Shown piece after piece: positions 45,159 through 53,414 of a DNA stretch of 64,000 bases. The stretch covers positions 5,448,501 through 5,512,500 of the forward strand of contig NC_014501.1 of the NCBI RefSeq assembly GCF_000147335.1, in the 5' to 3' direction. Below the pieces are notes generated by a model, which saw nothing but the letters and a program-made list of their open reading frames with translations, had not been told where the DNA came from and did no database searches. Every line of letters begins with the position of its first letter. Positions within the stretch are counted from its first letter, which is position 1. Origin of the DNA: Gloeothece verrucosa PCC 7822. GTDB lineage: Bacteria; Cyanobacteriota; Cyanobacteriia; Cyanobacteriales; Microcystaceae. A program made the translations under genes and the position numbers.

Positions 45159-45437
45159 TTATCTTCGAGCTTTTTTATCGCTTTTTGCGTGTCCTCTAAA
45201 GGTTCGAGTGGGAGCAAATTCACCCAGTTTATGTCCCACCATTTGCTCTGAGATATAAATAGGAACGTGCTGTTTTCCGTTATGAACAGCGATGGTGTGG
45301 CCTACCATATCGGGGATGATAGTAGAGGCTCTTGACCAGGTTTTAATGACTTGTTTTTCTCCTTTATCATTTAATTTTTCAATTTTAGATAGGAGATGAT
45401 CAGCGACAAAAGGCCCTTTTTTGAGAGATCGACTCAT
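45159..45437 (-). CDS. rpsS: 30S ribosomal protein S19
   Basis: 92 residues: MSRSLKKGPFVADHLLSKIEKLN, IIPDMVGHTIAVHNGKQHVPIYISEQMVGHKLGEFAPTRTFRGHAKSDKKARR, fully typical. It lies in the head near the A site. 27 bp after rplB. Confidence 0.97.
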   Translation of the reverse strand: MSRSLKKGPFVADHLLSKIEKLNDKGEKQVIKTWSRASTIIPDMVGHTIAVHNGKQHVPIYISEQMVGHKLGEFAPTRTFRGHAKSDKKARR

Positions 45438-45464
45438 AAGAATTCAAACCTTGAGAATTAAGTT

Positions 45465-46298
45465 TTAGCCTTGGCTACGACGGCGAACAATCAGTTTGCT
45501 ACTTTGTTTTTTACGGTTACGAGTTTTTGCGCCTAGGGCGGGTTTACCCCAAGGCGTAACGGGTCCGGAGCGTCCAATGGGTGCCCGTCCTTCTCCTCCT
45601 CCATGAGGGTGGTCTACTGGGTTCATGACGCTTCCTCTAACATGGGGTCTGCGTCCTAGATGGCGAGTGCGTCCGGCTTTACCGAGTTTTAGGTTTCTCA
45701 CATCAGCGTTACCGACTTTTCCGATGGTGGCGTAACATTCTTTTCTCACCATGCGGACTTCTTTAGAGGGAAGTCTTAGGGTAACGTAGTTTCCTTCTTT
45801 GGCGACCACTTGTGCTGAAGCGCCGGCGGCACGAACCATTTGTCCACCTCGCCCGGCTACGAGTTCGATGTTATGAACGTCTGAACCTAGGGGAATGCGA
45901 CCCAAGGGGAGGGCGTTGCCTATTTCAAAGGGGGCATCTTCGCCTGAAATTACGGTACTACCGACTTTTAGGTCAGCCGGTGCTAAGATGTAGCGTTTTT
46001 CTCCATCTTGATAGTAGAGTAGGGCGATACGGGCGTTACGGTTGGGGTCGTATTCGATGGCGGCTACTTTAGCGGGGATATTATGTTTATCGCGTCGAAA
46101 GTCGATGATGCGATACAGGCGTTTATGTCCTCCGCCTCGATGGCGGCTGGTTACTACGCCACGATTATTACGCCCGGAGGCACTGTGTTTATTTTGGGTT
46201 AGGGACTTTTCGGGTGTAGATTTGGTGATTTCCGAAAAGTCGGAGACACTGGCCTGTCTCGTTCCTGGTGTTAATGGTCTAAAAGTACGAATACCCAT
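45465..46298 (-). CDS. rplB: 50S ribosomal protein L2
   Basis: 277 residues: MGIRTFRPLTPGTRQASVSDF and the C-terminal RHLGRRPHVRGSVMNPVDHPHGGGEGRAPIGRSGPVTPWGKPALG, including the functionally important His in DHPHGGGEG. It is required for peptidyl transferase assembly. Preceded by a 195-bp gap after rplW. Confidence 0.97.
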   Translation of the reverse strand: MGIRTFRPLTPGTRQASVSDFSEITKSTPEKSLTQNKHSASGRNNRGVVTSRHRGGGHKRLYRIIDFRRDKHNIPAKVAAIEYDPNRNARIALLYYQDGEKRYILAPADLKVGSTVISGEDAPFEIGNALPLGRIPLGSDVHNIELVAGRGGQMVRAAGASAQVVAKEGNYVTLRLPSKEVRMVRKECYATIGKVGNADVRNLKLGKAGRTRHLGRRPHVRGSVMNPVDHPHGGGEGRAPIGRSGPVTPWGKPALGAKTRNRKKQSSKLIVRRRSQG

Positions 46299-46301
46299 GA
46301 T

Positions 46302-46484
46302 TAGAAGTCAGTGGTCAGTGGTTAGTTAGTAGAGGCGGATTTAGGGGCCATATCTGTACTGATAGAAGCACTAGCCTGAAAACCCGCCCGTACAGGGGTC
46401 AGTGGTCAATGGTCATCGGTCAAGGGTTATTAGTGGTTTTTGGGCTGTGTACTGATAACTGATGACTAATGATGATTGACGCGG
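46302..46484 (-). repeat. Heptad-type repeats, rplW-rplB gap
   Basis: Left words GTCAGTG, GTCAGTG, GTTAGTT (46308-46328), then a middle set GTCAGTG, GTCAATG, GTCATCG, GTCAAGG (46399-46426), and an opposite-sense set ACTGATAACTGATGACTAATGATGATTGAC (46451-46479). The arms can pair imperfectly. Confidence 0.65.
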
Positions 46485-46493
46485 TTTAGTTTT

Positions 46494-46817
46494 TTAAACT
46501 TCAGGGAACAGGGTGATAGAATCCCCTTCGGCTAGAGTTACGATGGCTCGTTTGTAATGCGGTTTATAACCGATGAATCGGCCAACTCTTTTTTTCTTGC
46601 GAGGGAGATGAAAGGTATTGACTTTGATGACGCTGACATTAAATAGGCTTTCGATGGCGGCTTTAATGTCGGGTTTGGTGGCTTTATCGGCTACGTTAAA
46701 AACATATTTGTTTTGTTCGAGTAGCAGGGTTGCTTTTTCGGTAACGATGGGTTTGATAACGAGATCAGCTAGGTCTCTTGAGTTAATTTTTGTCTGTGTT
46801 TTTGCTGTTTTAGCCAC
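46494..46817 (-). CDS. rplW: 50S ribosomal protein L23
   Basis: 107 residues: DLADLVIKPIVTEKATLLLEQNKYVFNVADKATKPDIKAAIESLFNVSVIKVNTFHLPRKKKRVGRFIGYKPHYKRAIVTLAEGDSI. It is the docking site for trigger factor and SRP. It overlaps rplD by 8 bases. Confidence 0.97.
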   Translation of the reverse strand: MAKTAKTQTKINSRDLADLVIKPIVTEKATLLLEQNKYVFNVADKATKPDIKAAIESLFNVSVIKVNTFHLPRKKKRVGRFIGYKPHYKRAIVTLAEGDSITLFPEV

Positions 46818-47442
46818 TGTAAACCTCCAGGATTTTTTCTAGTGCGTCGGAGGTAGCCACCAGTTTACTGGCCGTTAATAGGTCATAAACATTTAAGCTA
46901 TCTGCTTTAATGACCTTTACATTACAGATATTGCGGGCAGATAGTCCCACATTTTCTGGTATTTCCGACAGAATGAGTAATACTTTGTCTTTTTCAGTTA
47001 CTCCCCAACGAGCGAGGGCTGACGCTAATTCTCGGGTTTTGGGTTGGGGAAATTGTTCTCCAAAGTTTTCGACGATGATTAAGTTTTCGGCTTGATTATT
47101 TAGAGCGGTTCTTAGGGCTAATCTTCTTTCTTTGCGGTTCATTTTTAGGTTGTAATCTCTGGGTTTGGGCCCAAAGATTACGCCGCCGCCTCGCCATAAG
47201 GGTGAACGATTTGAACCGGCTCTCGCTCGTCCTGTTCCTTTTTGTCTCCAGGGTTTGCGTCCTCCCCCTCTTACTTCTGAGCGGGTTTTAGTGGAGGCGG
47301 TTCCTTGACGGGCGTTGGCTAATTGACGAACAACGGCTCGATGTAAGATGTGGGATGCTGTTTCTTCTTTGGCGACTTTTAGTTCTAGGGGTGTCTGTCC
47401 GACTTCATCCCCGTCCCAGTTTTTAACGACACAGTTAACCAT
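46810..47442 (-). CDS. rplD: 50S ribosomal protein L4
   Basis: 210 residues: LNARQ-type helix HILHRAVVRQLANARQGTASTKTRSEVRGGGRKPWRQKGTGRARAGSNRSPLWRGGGVIFGPKPRDY, the extended loop in the exit tunnel. L4 is the autoregulator of the S10 operon in E. coli; no such leader is established here. It follows rplC across a 142-bp gap with repeats. Confidence 0.97.
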   Translation of the reverse strand: MVNCVVKNWDGDEVGQTPLELKVAKEETASHILHRAVVRQLANARQGTASTKTRSEVRGGGRKPWRQKGTGRARAGSNRSPLWRGGGVIFGPKPRDYNLKMNRKERRLALRTALNNQAENLIIVENFGEQFPQPKTRELASALARWGVTEKDKVLLILSEIPENVGLSARNICNVKVIKADSLNVYDLLTASKLVATSDALEKILEVYSG

Positions 47443-47446
47443 AGTT

Positions 47447-47515
47447 ATTATTAGTTATTAGTCATTGGTCATTAGTTATTAGTCATTAGTTATTAGTTAT
47501 TAGTCATTAGTTATT
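47447..47515 (-). repeat. Heptad-type array, rplC-rplD gap
   Basis: A run of GTTATTA, GTCATTG, GTCATTA words in 7-base register on the plus strand. The opposite-sense set GATGACTAATGGC and GGACTAATAACT lies at 47552-47588, so the two sides can pair. Confidence 0.7.
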
Positions 47516-47584
47516 GGCTATCGTTTTTGGTGATTTTTAACGCTTAATCCTGATGACTAATGGCTAGGCGCTATGGACTAATAA

Positions 47585-48223
47585 CTATTTTCCAACTTTT
47601 TTGGCTGGTGTAATACTTAAAAGATTTCCGGGTTTGCCGGGTACGGCTCCTTTAATTAAAATTAAATTCCGTTCGGGGTCGACTTGTACAACGGTTAGTT
47701 TGCGGATTGTGACTTGTGTTCCACCGTATCGCCCTGCCATTCTTTTGCCTGGGTAAACTCTTCCGGGTGTGGTTCCTGCGCCTGTTGACCCAGGTAAGCG
47801 GTGGTTTTTCGACCCGTGAGTCATTGATCCTCGTTTAAAGTTATGACGTTTTTGATAGCCGGCAAAACCTCTTCCTATGGTTTTCCCGGCTACATCTACT
47901 ATATCTCCGGGTTGAAAAATATCTACTTTGAGGGCATCACCGAGTTGATATTGCTCGGGGTTGTCTAGTCGATATTCTTTGAGATTTTTGAGGGGGATTG
48001 ATTCGGATTTTTTTAAATGTCCCAGTAGGGGTTTGTTGAGTGCTTTTTCTTTAACTTCCCCGTATCCTATTTGGATGGAACTGTAACCATCTGTTTCTGG
48101 GGTTTTAATTTGGGTGATTGGACATGGCCCGGCGTGAATGACTGTTACTGGAATGGCTATTCCTGTTTCTTTGTCAAATATTTGGGTCATTCCCAGTTTT
48201 GTACCTATAATGCCAACAGACAC
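47585..48223 (-). CDS. rplC: 50S ribosomal protein L3
   Basis: 212 residues: MSVGIIGTKLGMTQIFDKETG and GFAGYQKRHNFKRGSMTHGSKNHRLPGSTGAGTTPGRVYPGKRMAGRYGGTQVTIRKLTVV. First gene of the cluster, since cyanobacteria keep rpsJ with the str operon. The 650-bp upstream region should contain the promoter. Confidence 0.97.
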   Translation of the reverse strand: MSVGIIGTKLGMTQIFDKETGIAIPVTVIHAGPCPITQIKTPETDGYSSIQIGYGEVKEKALNKPLLGHLKKSESIPLKNLKEYRLDNPEQYQLGDALKVDIFQPGDIVDVAGKTIGRGFAGYQKRHNFKRGSMTHGSKNHRLPGSTGAGTTPGRVYPGKRMAGRYGGTQVTIRKLTVVQVDPERNLILIKGAVPGKPGNLLSITPAKKVGK

Positions 48224-48874
48224 GTGTTTTCCCTTCTATTTACTAAACGACAGGTGTTTTGTGTAGACGCGACATCAGTGGTGGGAGAGGGATTTCCCAC
48301 TTGATTGGTCGTCTTGGATGAGTATTTACCTTTTTTAGCTGGTAAATGGCTCGGGGTTGAGGTTTAACGCACCTAATTTTAGGTCAGTTAAGCACTAAGT
48401 TTGGCGTTTGATCTTTAAGACTTAAGGGGGTTGTCCTCAGTATCTTAAAGTGGCCGTTGACACTTTTAGCGTTTTTTGCCTATTGATGTCAAGTGTCCTT
48501 AACAGGGTTAAGCTGTAACTTTTTTGTTTACATGGATAGTTTTGAATAGAGTTAATCTTTTTATGAGCTTTGGCTAGGTTGAGCGGCTTGCCCATATCAG
48601 ATTAGACTTAGCTATTTACACTAATAGGTTGCTTAACGGCGACTGTTTTTTGGTCACAATCATAAAGTATAAATCATTTTTAAGGCCGAGATCAAGTTTT
48701 TGAGCGAAAAATTTTTGCCCAAAAAGTCGAGCCGATGGCTAAGTGGCTCTTTGGGCTGGAAGTAAGCGGAAGGTTTAGCTTTTCTAGTTAGTTAAATTAA
48801 TTTAGCCCGAGGGTCCGGGCTAATGTCGTTTTATTCTTAAATTTTGGCAATTTACGCCTGAGAAAAAAGCTTCG
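48224..48874 (-). promoter_or_regulatory. Long upstream region of the ribosomal cluster
   Basis: No ORF is credible in these 651 bases. Several stems can form: GACACTT (48459-48465) with AAGTGTC (48491-48497), and CTTAAC with GTTAAG (48498-48512). A minus-strand TATACT or TATGAT near 48660-48680 could be a -10 box, without a clear -35. It is probably the promoter and a structured 5' leader of the rplC operon. Confidence 0.4.
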
Positions 48875-48985
48875 CTAAACTACGGGTGCGCCTGTTGCTA
48901 AATACCATACAAGAACGGCTAACAATAAAACACAGAGTTTGACGATGAGGTAAGTGATGCTGTCAGGATAGAAAAGATCGTGCAT
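48875..48985 (-). CDS. 36-residue single-pass membrane protein, unassigned
   Basis: The ORF starts MHDLFYPDSITYLIVKL and ends WYLATGAPVV before a TAG. Residues about 10-30 are one hydrophobic helix. A strong GGAGGAGGG ribosome binding site lies 8 bases before ATG 48985. A small hairpin (CTCTCC/GGAGAG, 49000-49014) precedes it. The size and topology recall the small subunits of photosystems or NDH-1, but the sequence does not match any I recall. It lies between cysE and the rplC leader, on the same strand. Confidence 0.55.
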   Translation of the reverse strand: MHDLFYPDSITYLIVKLCVLLLAVLVWYLATGAPVV

Positions 48986-49063
48986 GATCGCCCTCCTCCT
49001 CTCCCCAGGAGAGGATATCTCTCTATTTTTATTTTACCGCTTTCATAGGAATCAAAGCCGATT

Positions 49064-49831
49064 TTACATCGCGCCTTCTAAAAATTCCCGAATTTCCTTG
49101 TCAGTTAAATGGCAACAATCATTGACAACTTTTGATGATTCTTCTAGACGATGATAGTTTTCAAAATCTTCTAGACTTAAAATGCCATTTTGCACCTGTA
49201 CTTGTTTTAATTCTTCTACTTGTTTTTCTAAAGCTTCTATACGATCTAATAAGGTGCGAATAACGGTTGCTTCTGAATCAGGTAAGTTACCATGTTCTAG
49301 AGGATCGACTCGAACGCCAGAGCGGTAAACTAAACGACCTGGAACCCCTACCACTGTACAATCTGAGGGAACATCTCGCAAGACGACTGAGCCGGCACCA
49401 ATGCGGACGTTATTGCCGATCATAATATTACCTAAAACTTTAGCCCCTGCACCCACCACGACATTTTCTCCGACGGTAGGATGACGTTTGCCAGTTTCTT
49501 TGCCGGTTCCCCCAAGGGTAACGCCTTGATAAATGAGGGCATAATCTCCCACAATGGCTGTTTCTCCGATCACCACTCCCATACCATGATCAATAAAGAC
49601 TCCTTTACCGATAGTCGCTCCTGGGTGAATTTCTATGCCGGTGAAAAAGCGGGCTAGGTGAGAAATCAAACGCGGAATGAAGGGAATGCCGATACAATAT
49701 AGCCAATGGGCGAAGCGATGAAATACGAGGGCTTGTAACCCTGGATAACAGAATATTACCTCCAACCAGTTGCGGGCTGCGGGGTCACGTTCGAAGATAA
49801 TGCGAAAGTCAATTATAAGTGAAGATAGCAC
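49064..49831 (-). CDS. cysE: Serine O-acetyltransferase
   Basis: About 255 residues. The left-handed beta-helix hexapeptide repeats run from HPGATIGKGVFIDHGMGVVIGETAIVGDY to GNNVRIGAGSVVLRDVPSDCTVVGVPGRLV, with the active-site FIDHGMG and TLGGTGKETGKRHPTVG. It acetylates serine for cysteine synthesis. The frame opens at GTG 49864, but GTG 49831 (MLSSLIIDFRIIFERDPAARN), with GAGGG 8 bases ahead, matches cyanobacterial family members. A coiled-coil tail (IRTLLDRIEALEKQVEELKQ) and LTDKEIREFLEGAM end it. Confidence 0.94.
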   Translation of the reverse strand: MLSSLIIDFRIIFERDPAARNWLEVIFCYPGLQALVFHRFAHWLYCIGIPFIPRLISHLARFFTGIEIHPGATIGKGVFIDHGMGVVIGETAIVGDYALIYQGVTLGGTGKETGKRHPTVGENVVVGAGAKVLGNIMIGNNVRIGAGSVVLRDVPSDCTVVGVPGRLVYRSGVRVDPLEHGNLPDSEATVIRTLLDRIEALEKQVEELKQVQVQNGILSLEDFENYHRLEESSKVVNDCCHLTDKEIREFLEGAM

Positions 49832-50147
49832 GAGTTGTTTCCCTCGTTTGGTTAAATCGATCACTAAACTCTATTATATTATCGCCTTTGGGAAACTTGT
49901 CAGAGCTTTTTTTGGGGGAAAATCCGAACATCCAGTTAAATTATTCTTTAATAAAAGCTTTATTCTCCAACTTTTATTAATTTTTATGAATTTTTGTTTG
50001 AAGGTAACCCCAAGTCCTATATAGATAATCGGTTTAAGAGCATAGCTCTTATGTTGACCTTATGGTGTAAATTGCTATTTGGCAAGGAAATTTAATATAT
50101 TTGTCCATAAAAATTAACTTTTTCGGAATTTAGGTGATCAAACAGAT
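49832..50147. other. AT-rich divergent intergenic region
   Basis: 316 bases between cysE and the small membrane ORF, with several A/T runs and no recognisable ORF, repeat or clear promoter motif. Confidence 0.4.
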
Positions 50148-50348
50148 ATGATTGGCTTACTTTTGGCAACTGTAGCCTTGATGCTCATTAGTCAGTGGTT
50201 GTTGACAATTATTTTTTTAGAATTTCCTTTATCTATTTTTCATGCCTTAGATTGGCTGTTCTCTTGGATTCACATTTTTGATCAGGTTGGCTATTGGTTC
50301 CTAATTGCCATTTTGATAGGCTTGTTAAGCTGGTTTTTAGGCGATTAA
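50148..50348 (+). CDS. Small two-helix membrane protein, unassigned
   Basis: 66 residues, mostly hydrophobic: helix 1 at about 3-25 (LLLATVALMLISQWLLTIIF), a Trp-rich middle (HALDWLFSWIHIF) and helix 2 at about 46-63 (YWFLIAILIGLLSWFL). Only one Asp-rich end (GD) and few charges. A GGTGATC element before the ATG could be a ribosome binding site. I do not recognise the family. Confidence 0.5.
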   Translation: MIGLLLATVALMLISQWLLTIIFLEFPLSIFHALDWLFSWIHIFDQVGYWFLIAILIGLLSWFLGD

Positions 50349-50407
50349 CAGTCTACCTGCACTGATGGGAGGGATTTCCACTTCTTTGAGTTTCCTAAAA
50401 ATAAAAT

Positions 50408-50436
50408 TTGCCACCCAAAAATATTTATGTTATACT
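50408..50436 (+). promoter_or_regulatory. Probable sigma-70-type promoter
   Basis: TTGCCA (50408-50413), 17 bases, then TATACT (50431-50436). The spacing and both boxes are near consensus. It would start transcription about 25 bases before ATG 50466. Confidence 0.55.
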
Positions 50437-50465
50437 ACAATCAGTATTAAGAGTATAAACAGATT

Positions 50466-50786
50466 ATGCGATTAAAACGATGGGAATCCCCTCGCCGTCA
50501 GGGACGAAATGACAAAGGCAAAGGCGGCTCTGCTAGACAGCGACAATTAAAAAAACAACAGCAGATGCTACGGAAAAAACTAAAAGACAATACAAAGGAA
50601 AAAATCAAATTCAAACAAGAGGGGGAAAGAAAAGAATTCTCCCTCTTTCCTTTTTGGGATGGCTGCTTTCTCGGCAAAAATCGAGAAGTTAAAATTTTTT
50701 TGTTTACAGATGCGCTCTTTAGCAGGGGGGAAGCCTACGCAGATAAAGCCGATAATAAGTTGTATAATGATATTTTTGAGAATTGA
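50466..50786 (+). CDS. Small basic hypothetical protein, possibly a leader or sRNA instead
   Basis: The frame is 106 codons. The first 55 residues are extremely basic and low in complexity (RRQGRNDKGKGG, LKKQQQMLRKKLKDNTKEK), with no recognised domain. The next part is interrupted, at the DNA level, by a terminator-like hairpin (50634-50665), so the full ORF may rarely be transcribed. The strong upstream promoter supports transcription. Either a short basic protein ending near 50665 or a noncoding RNA is possible; I cannot choose. Confidence 0.35.
   Translation: MRLKRWESPRRQGRNDKGKGGSARQRQLKKQQQMLRKKLKDNTKEKIKFKQEGERKEFSLFPFWDGCFLGKNREVKIFLFTDALFSRGEAYADKADNKLYNDIFEN
50634..50665 (+). terminator. 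Terminator-like hairpin inside the 50466 ORF
   Basis: GGAAAGA (50634-50640) pairs with TCTTTCC (50654-50660) and is followed by TTTTT. With the promoter at 50408 it would give a transcript of about 220 bases. Confidence 0.45.
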
Positions 50787-50874
50787 TATTTAAGATCAGA
50801 TTGCTATATAAGTAGATTTATATTATATAATTCATCTGGGTTTATTTATGGATATTTTTTGATACAGTTTTTGC

Positions 50875-52338
50875 ATGAAAAACGACTATAATTCTTCTGA
50901 ATTTGCTAATTTACCCCCTTCACATAATAACAAATGGTGGGCGATGTTAGGGGTAGGAGTGGGGGTATTTATGCTGACTATTGATACCAGTATTGTTAAT
51001 ATTGCCTTACCGACTTTAGTTAAGGTTTTCCAAACGAATTTCGCGACAGTTCAATTAGTGGTTGTCAGTTATTTATTAGTGTTGACCGCTTTAGTGCTGG
51101 GAGCGGCTCGTTTAGGGGATATGTTAGGCAAAAAACAGTTATATTTAATTGGCTTAATTTTATTTACCATTAGTTCTCTTTTGTGTGGGTTTTCTCCTTC
51201 AATTTTGTTTCTAATTGGTTTTCGTGTCCTTCAAGGTTTTGGGGCAGTTTTTATGTCGGGTCTTGGGCCTGCAATTATTACTGAAGTTTTTCCGAGTTCT
51301 GAACGAGGTCGCGCGTTAGGAATTATTGGAGCAATTGTTGCTATAGGAATTGCTTTAGGCCCTACAGTAGGAGGATTATTAATTGGGTTATCGGGTTGGC
51401 GCACTATTTTTTTAGTTAATGTTCCTATTGGTATTGTTGCTAGTTTTGTGGTGTGGCGATTTGTTCCGCTTTCTCCTGTGAGTTCTACAAAACAACGCTT
51501 TGATTGGTTGGGGACGATTTTTATTACTGTGAGTCTTACTTGTTTTATTATTGGCATGACTGAGGGGCAAAATCGTGGGTTTAATAGTGCTACTTCTTCT
51601 CTTTTATTTTTAATAGCGGCTATTAGTTTAATTATTTTTATTGGGATTGAAAGTAGAATTAGACAACCGATGCTAGATTTAGAAATTCTCAAAAATCCTC
51701 ACTTAAGTCTCAGTCTAGTGGCGGCTGTTTTTGTGTTTATTGTTGTGGGAGGAATCATTTTTATTTTACCTTTCTTTTTAGAATTAGTTTTAAAATATTC
51801 TCCTCAACAAAGCGGTTTATTATTAGCTGTATCTCCTATATTAGGGGGTATTGTTGCGCCGATTTCTGGGACTTTATCAGATCGTTTCGGACAAAGGATT
51901 ATTAGTTTGATAGGATTATTATTAATGGTCATTGGTTGTGGTTTGGTAAGTACGTTTAATCAGCAATTAACTGACCTAGTTTATATTCTTTGTATTGCAC
52001 CTTATGGGATTGGTTTTGGGATGTTTCAATCTCCTAATAATAGTGCCATTTTGGGTTCAGTTCCTAGGGAACGTTTAGGAATTACATCAGGATTATTATC
52101 TTTGTCTCGTACTCTTGGACAAACCACAGGAGTACCTTTATTAGGCAGTATTTTTGATAGTTTAACAAAAAGCCGCATTCCTCAAGGCAGTTCAATTGAT
52201 CTGACTTCGGCCCCGGTATCTGCTTTAGTATTTGGGTTTGAGAAAACATTAATTATTTCTGGAGTTACTTTATTTTTTGCAGCTATTTTGCTCTTGTTTA
52301 TGGATAGAATGAAGCCATTAACTAAAAATTATTCATGA
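50875..52338 (+). CDS. MFS drug:H+ antiporter, DHA2 (EmrB/QacA) type
   Basis: 487 residues with about 14 membrane segments. TM1 starts WAMLGVGVGVFMLTIDTSIVNIALPTL, carrying the D in the LDxTIVNVALP pattern of DHA2 transporters. Motif A region is RLGDMLGKKQLYLIG. Motif C is in GIALGPTVGGLLIG in TM5. It exports small hydrophobic or cationic compounds with protons; the substrate is unknown. ATG start without a strong ribosome binding site. No adjacent regulator is visible. Confidence 0.88.
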   Translation: MKNDYNSSEFANLPPSHNNKWWAMLGVGVGVFMLTIDTSIVNIALPTLVKVFQTNFATVQLVVVSYLLVLTALVLGAARLGDMLGKKQLYLIGLILFTISSLLCGFSPSILFLIGFRVLQGFGAVFMSGLGPAIITEVFPSSERGRALGIIGAIVAIGIALGPTVGGLLIGLSGWRTIFLVNVPIGIVASFVVWRFVPLSPVSSTKQRFDWLGTIFITVSLTCFIIGMTEGQNRGFNSATSSLLFLIAAISLIIFIGIESRIRQPMLDLEILKNPHLSLSLVAAVFVFIVVGGIIFILPFFLELVLKYSPQQSGLLLAVSPILGGIVAPISGTLSDRFGQRIISLIGLLLMVIGCGLVSTFNQQLTDLVYILCIAPYGIGFGMFQSPNNSAILGSVPRERLGITSGLLSLSRTLGQTTGVPLLGSIFDSLTKSRIPQGSSIDLTSAPVSALVFGFEKTLIISGVTLFFAAILLLFMDRMKPLTKNYS

Positions 52339-52445
52339 TTTATTTTTGCTGAGGGTTTCTGATGGTAACTCATCTGAGTTAGCCCTCAAATTGGTTGAGC
52401 AGATCAATCTTTAGTCGGGGAATCGTTTGCGGCTCCGGTTCTTCG

Positions 52446-53414
52446 TCAAATATTTCTTGACATAAAATCTATTTTGTGCTTAATTTTTTGGGTTTTATTT
52501 TGTTCTTGAGCGAGAGTTTGTTTAAGAAGTTTTAAATTATCCACTATATCGCGGTCATCAATTTTTTTAATAATTCCCAAAGAGATATCATCCCCTCTAC
52601 CTTGCTGAGAAATTTGTTCGAGTTGAATATTTAAATTTTTCTGAACGGTGTCACATCCTTGAGAGCGAATTTGAAATAAATAATTTTTCACCGCTTGTAA
52701 AAATTCTGCTTCGGTTTGATAAGAAGCGGCATAACTATTAGTCGCCACTAAAATCATTGGGGTTTTATCGGGAGCAAGGGGAATTAAACGTACATGAAAA
52801 TCTGTCCAAGCATTAGAAAAAGACAAAGATTTTAGTTCATCTCTTTCATCTTTAAGAAAAGGTTGAGTAACGGCTCCGTAATTGTCAATACAAATGATAT
52901 CCCCATTTCCCAACTGTAAATAGAGGATAAATTCTTGTGTGACTAAAACTGCATTCAGGGTAGCACCATAAGCCAAAAAGGGGTTATGTTCCAGTGCCTG
53001 TCTAGCATAAAAGCCTTCTTTAGCGGCTACATTTTGCAAATCTTCAACCGAAAAAGGATGCTCTTGTAAATGGTGTTGTACAGCTTTTTTCCAGGTAGTA
53101 ACCAACTGTTGAGGTAACTTATCGATGACTAAGGTATTGAAAGCGCGGAGATGATCTAAATTCGGTTGATAATTAACAAACTCTTGAAGAATTAAGAGCG
53201 CGGTTTTTACGGCTAATTGAGAACCCATCTGGCGGCGAAAACTTTTAGGACTCCTATAACCATCTGAAAGAGCTAAAATTAGCGGTAATTCTAAGGGAGA
53301 GGGTTGCCAAACGCTGATAGCATCTTGATTAGGGATATTGTCAAGCTTCCGGTTGGCTCCTTGTACTGTTTCTTGAATAATGCGCCATTTAGGTGCTTCC
53401 GGTTTCTCTGCCAT
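52446..53414 (-). CDS. PP2C-like protein with degraded active site (likely pseudophosphatase)
   Basis: About 322 residues from ATG 53414, whose N-terminus aligns residue for residue with the active paralogue at 54408 (D31 and D51 in the same positions). The frame continues to TTG 53591, but the extra residues have no counterpart. PP2C motifs: NQDA (D31) and SDGYR (D51) keep the acidic residue, but DGHG becomes DGYR. LQLGDGD becomes LQLGNGD, and the motif 8 ATDG becomes ATNS (N226); GDDISLGII is kept. Loss of the motif 8 Asp should weaken metal binding. It may bind phosphoprotein, compete with the real phosphatase or be regulatory. Divergent from the vWA-PP2C-kinase operon. Confidence 0.75.
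   Translation of the reverse strand: MAEKPEAPKWRIIQETVQGANRKLDNIPNQDAISVWQPSPLELPLILALSDGYRSPKSFRRQMGSQLAVKTALLILQEFVNYQPNLDHLRAFNTLVIDKLPQQLVTTWKKAVQHHLQEHPFSVEDLQNVAAKEGFYARQALEHNPFLAYGATLNAVLVTQEFILYLQLGNGDIICIDNYGAVTQPFLKDERDELKSLSFSNAWTDFHVRLIPLAPDKTPMILVATNSYAASYQTEAEFLQAVKNYLFQIRSQGCDTVQKNLNIQLEQISQQGRGDDISLGIIKKIDDRDIVDNLKLLKQTLAQEQNKTQKIKHKIDFMSRNI

Noticed and set aside
51231..51692. A 153-codon minus-strand ORF inside the MFS gene
   Set aside because: It is the complement of a hydrophobic coding region, which gives such long antisense frames by composition alone.
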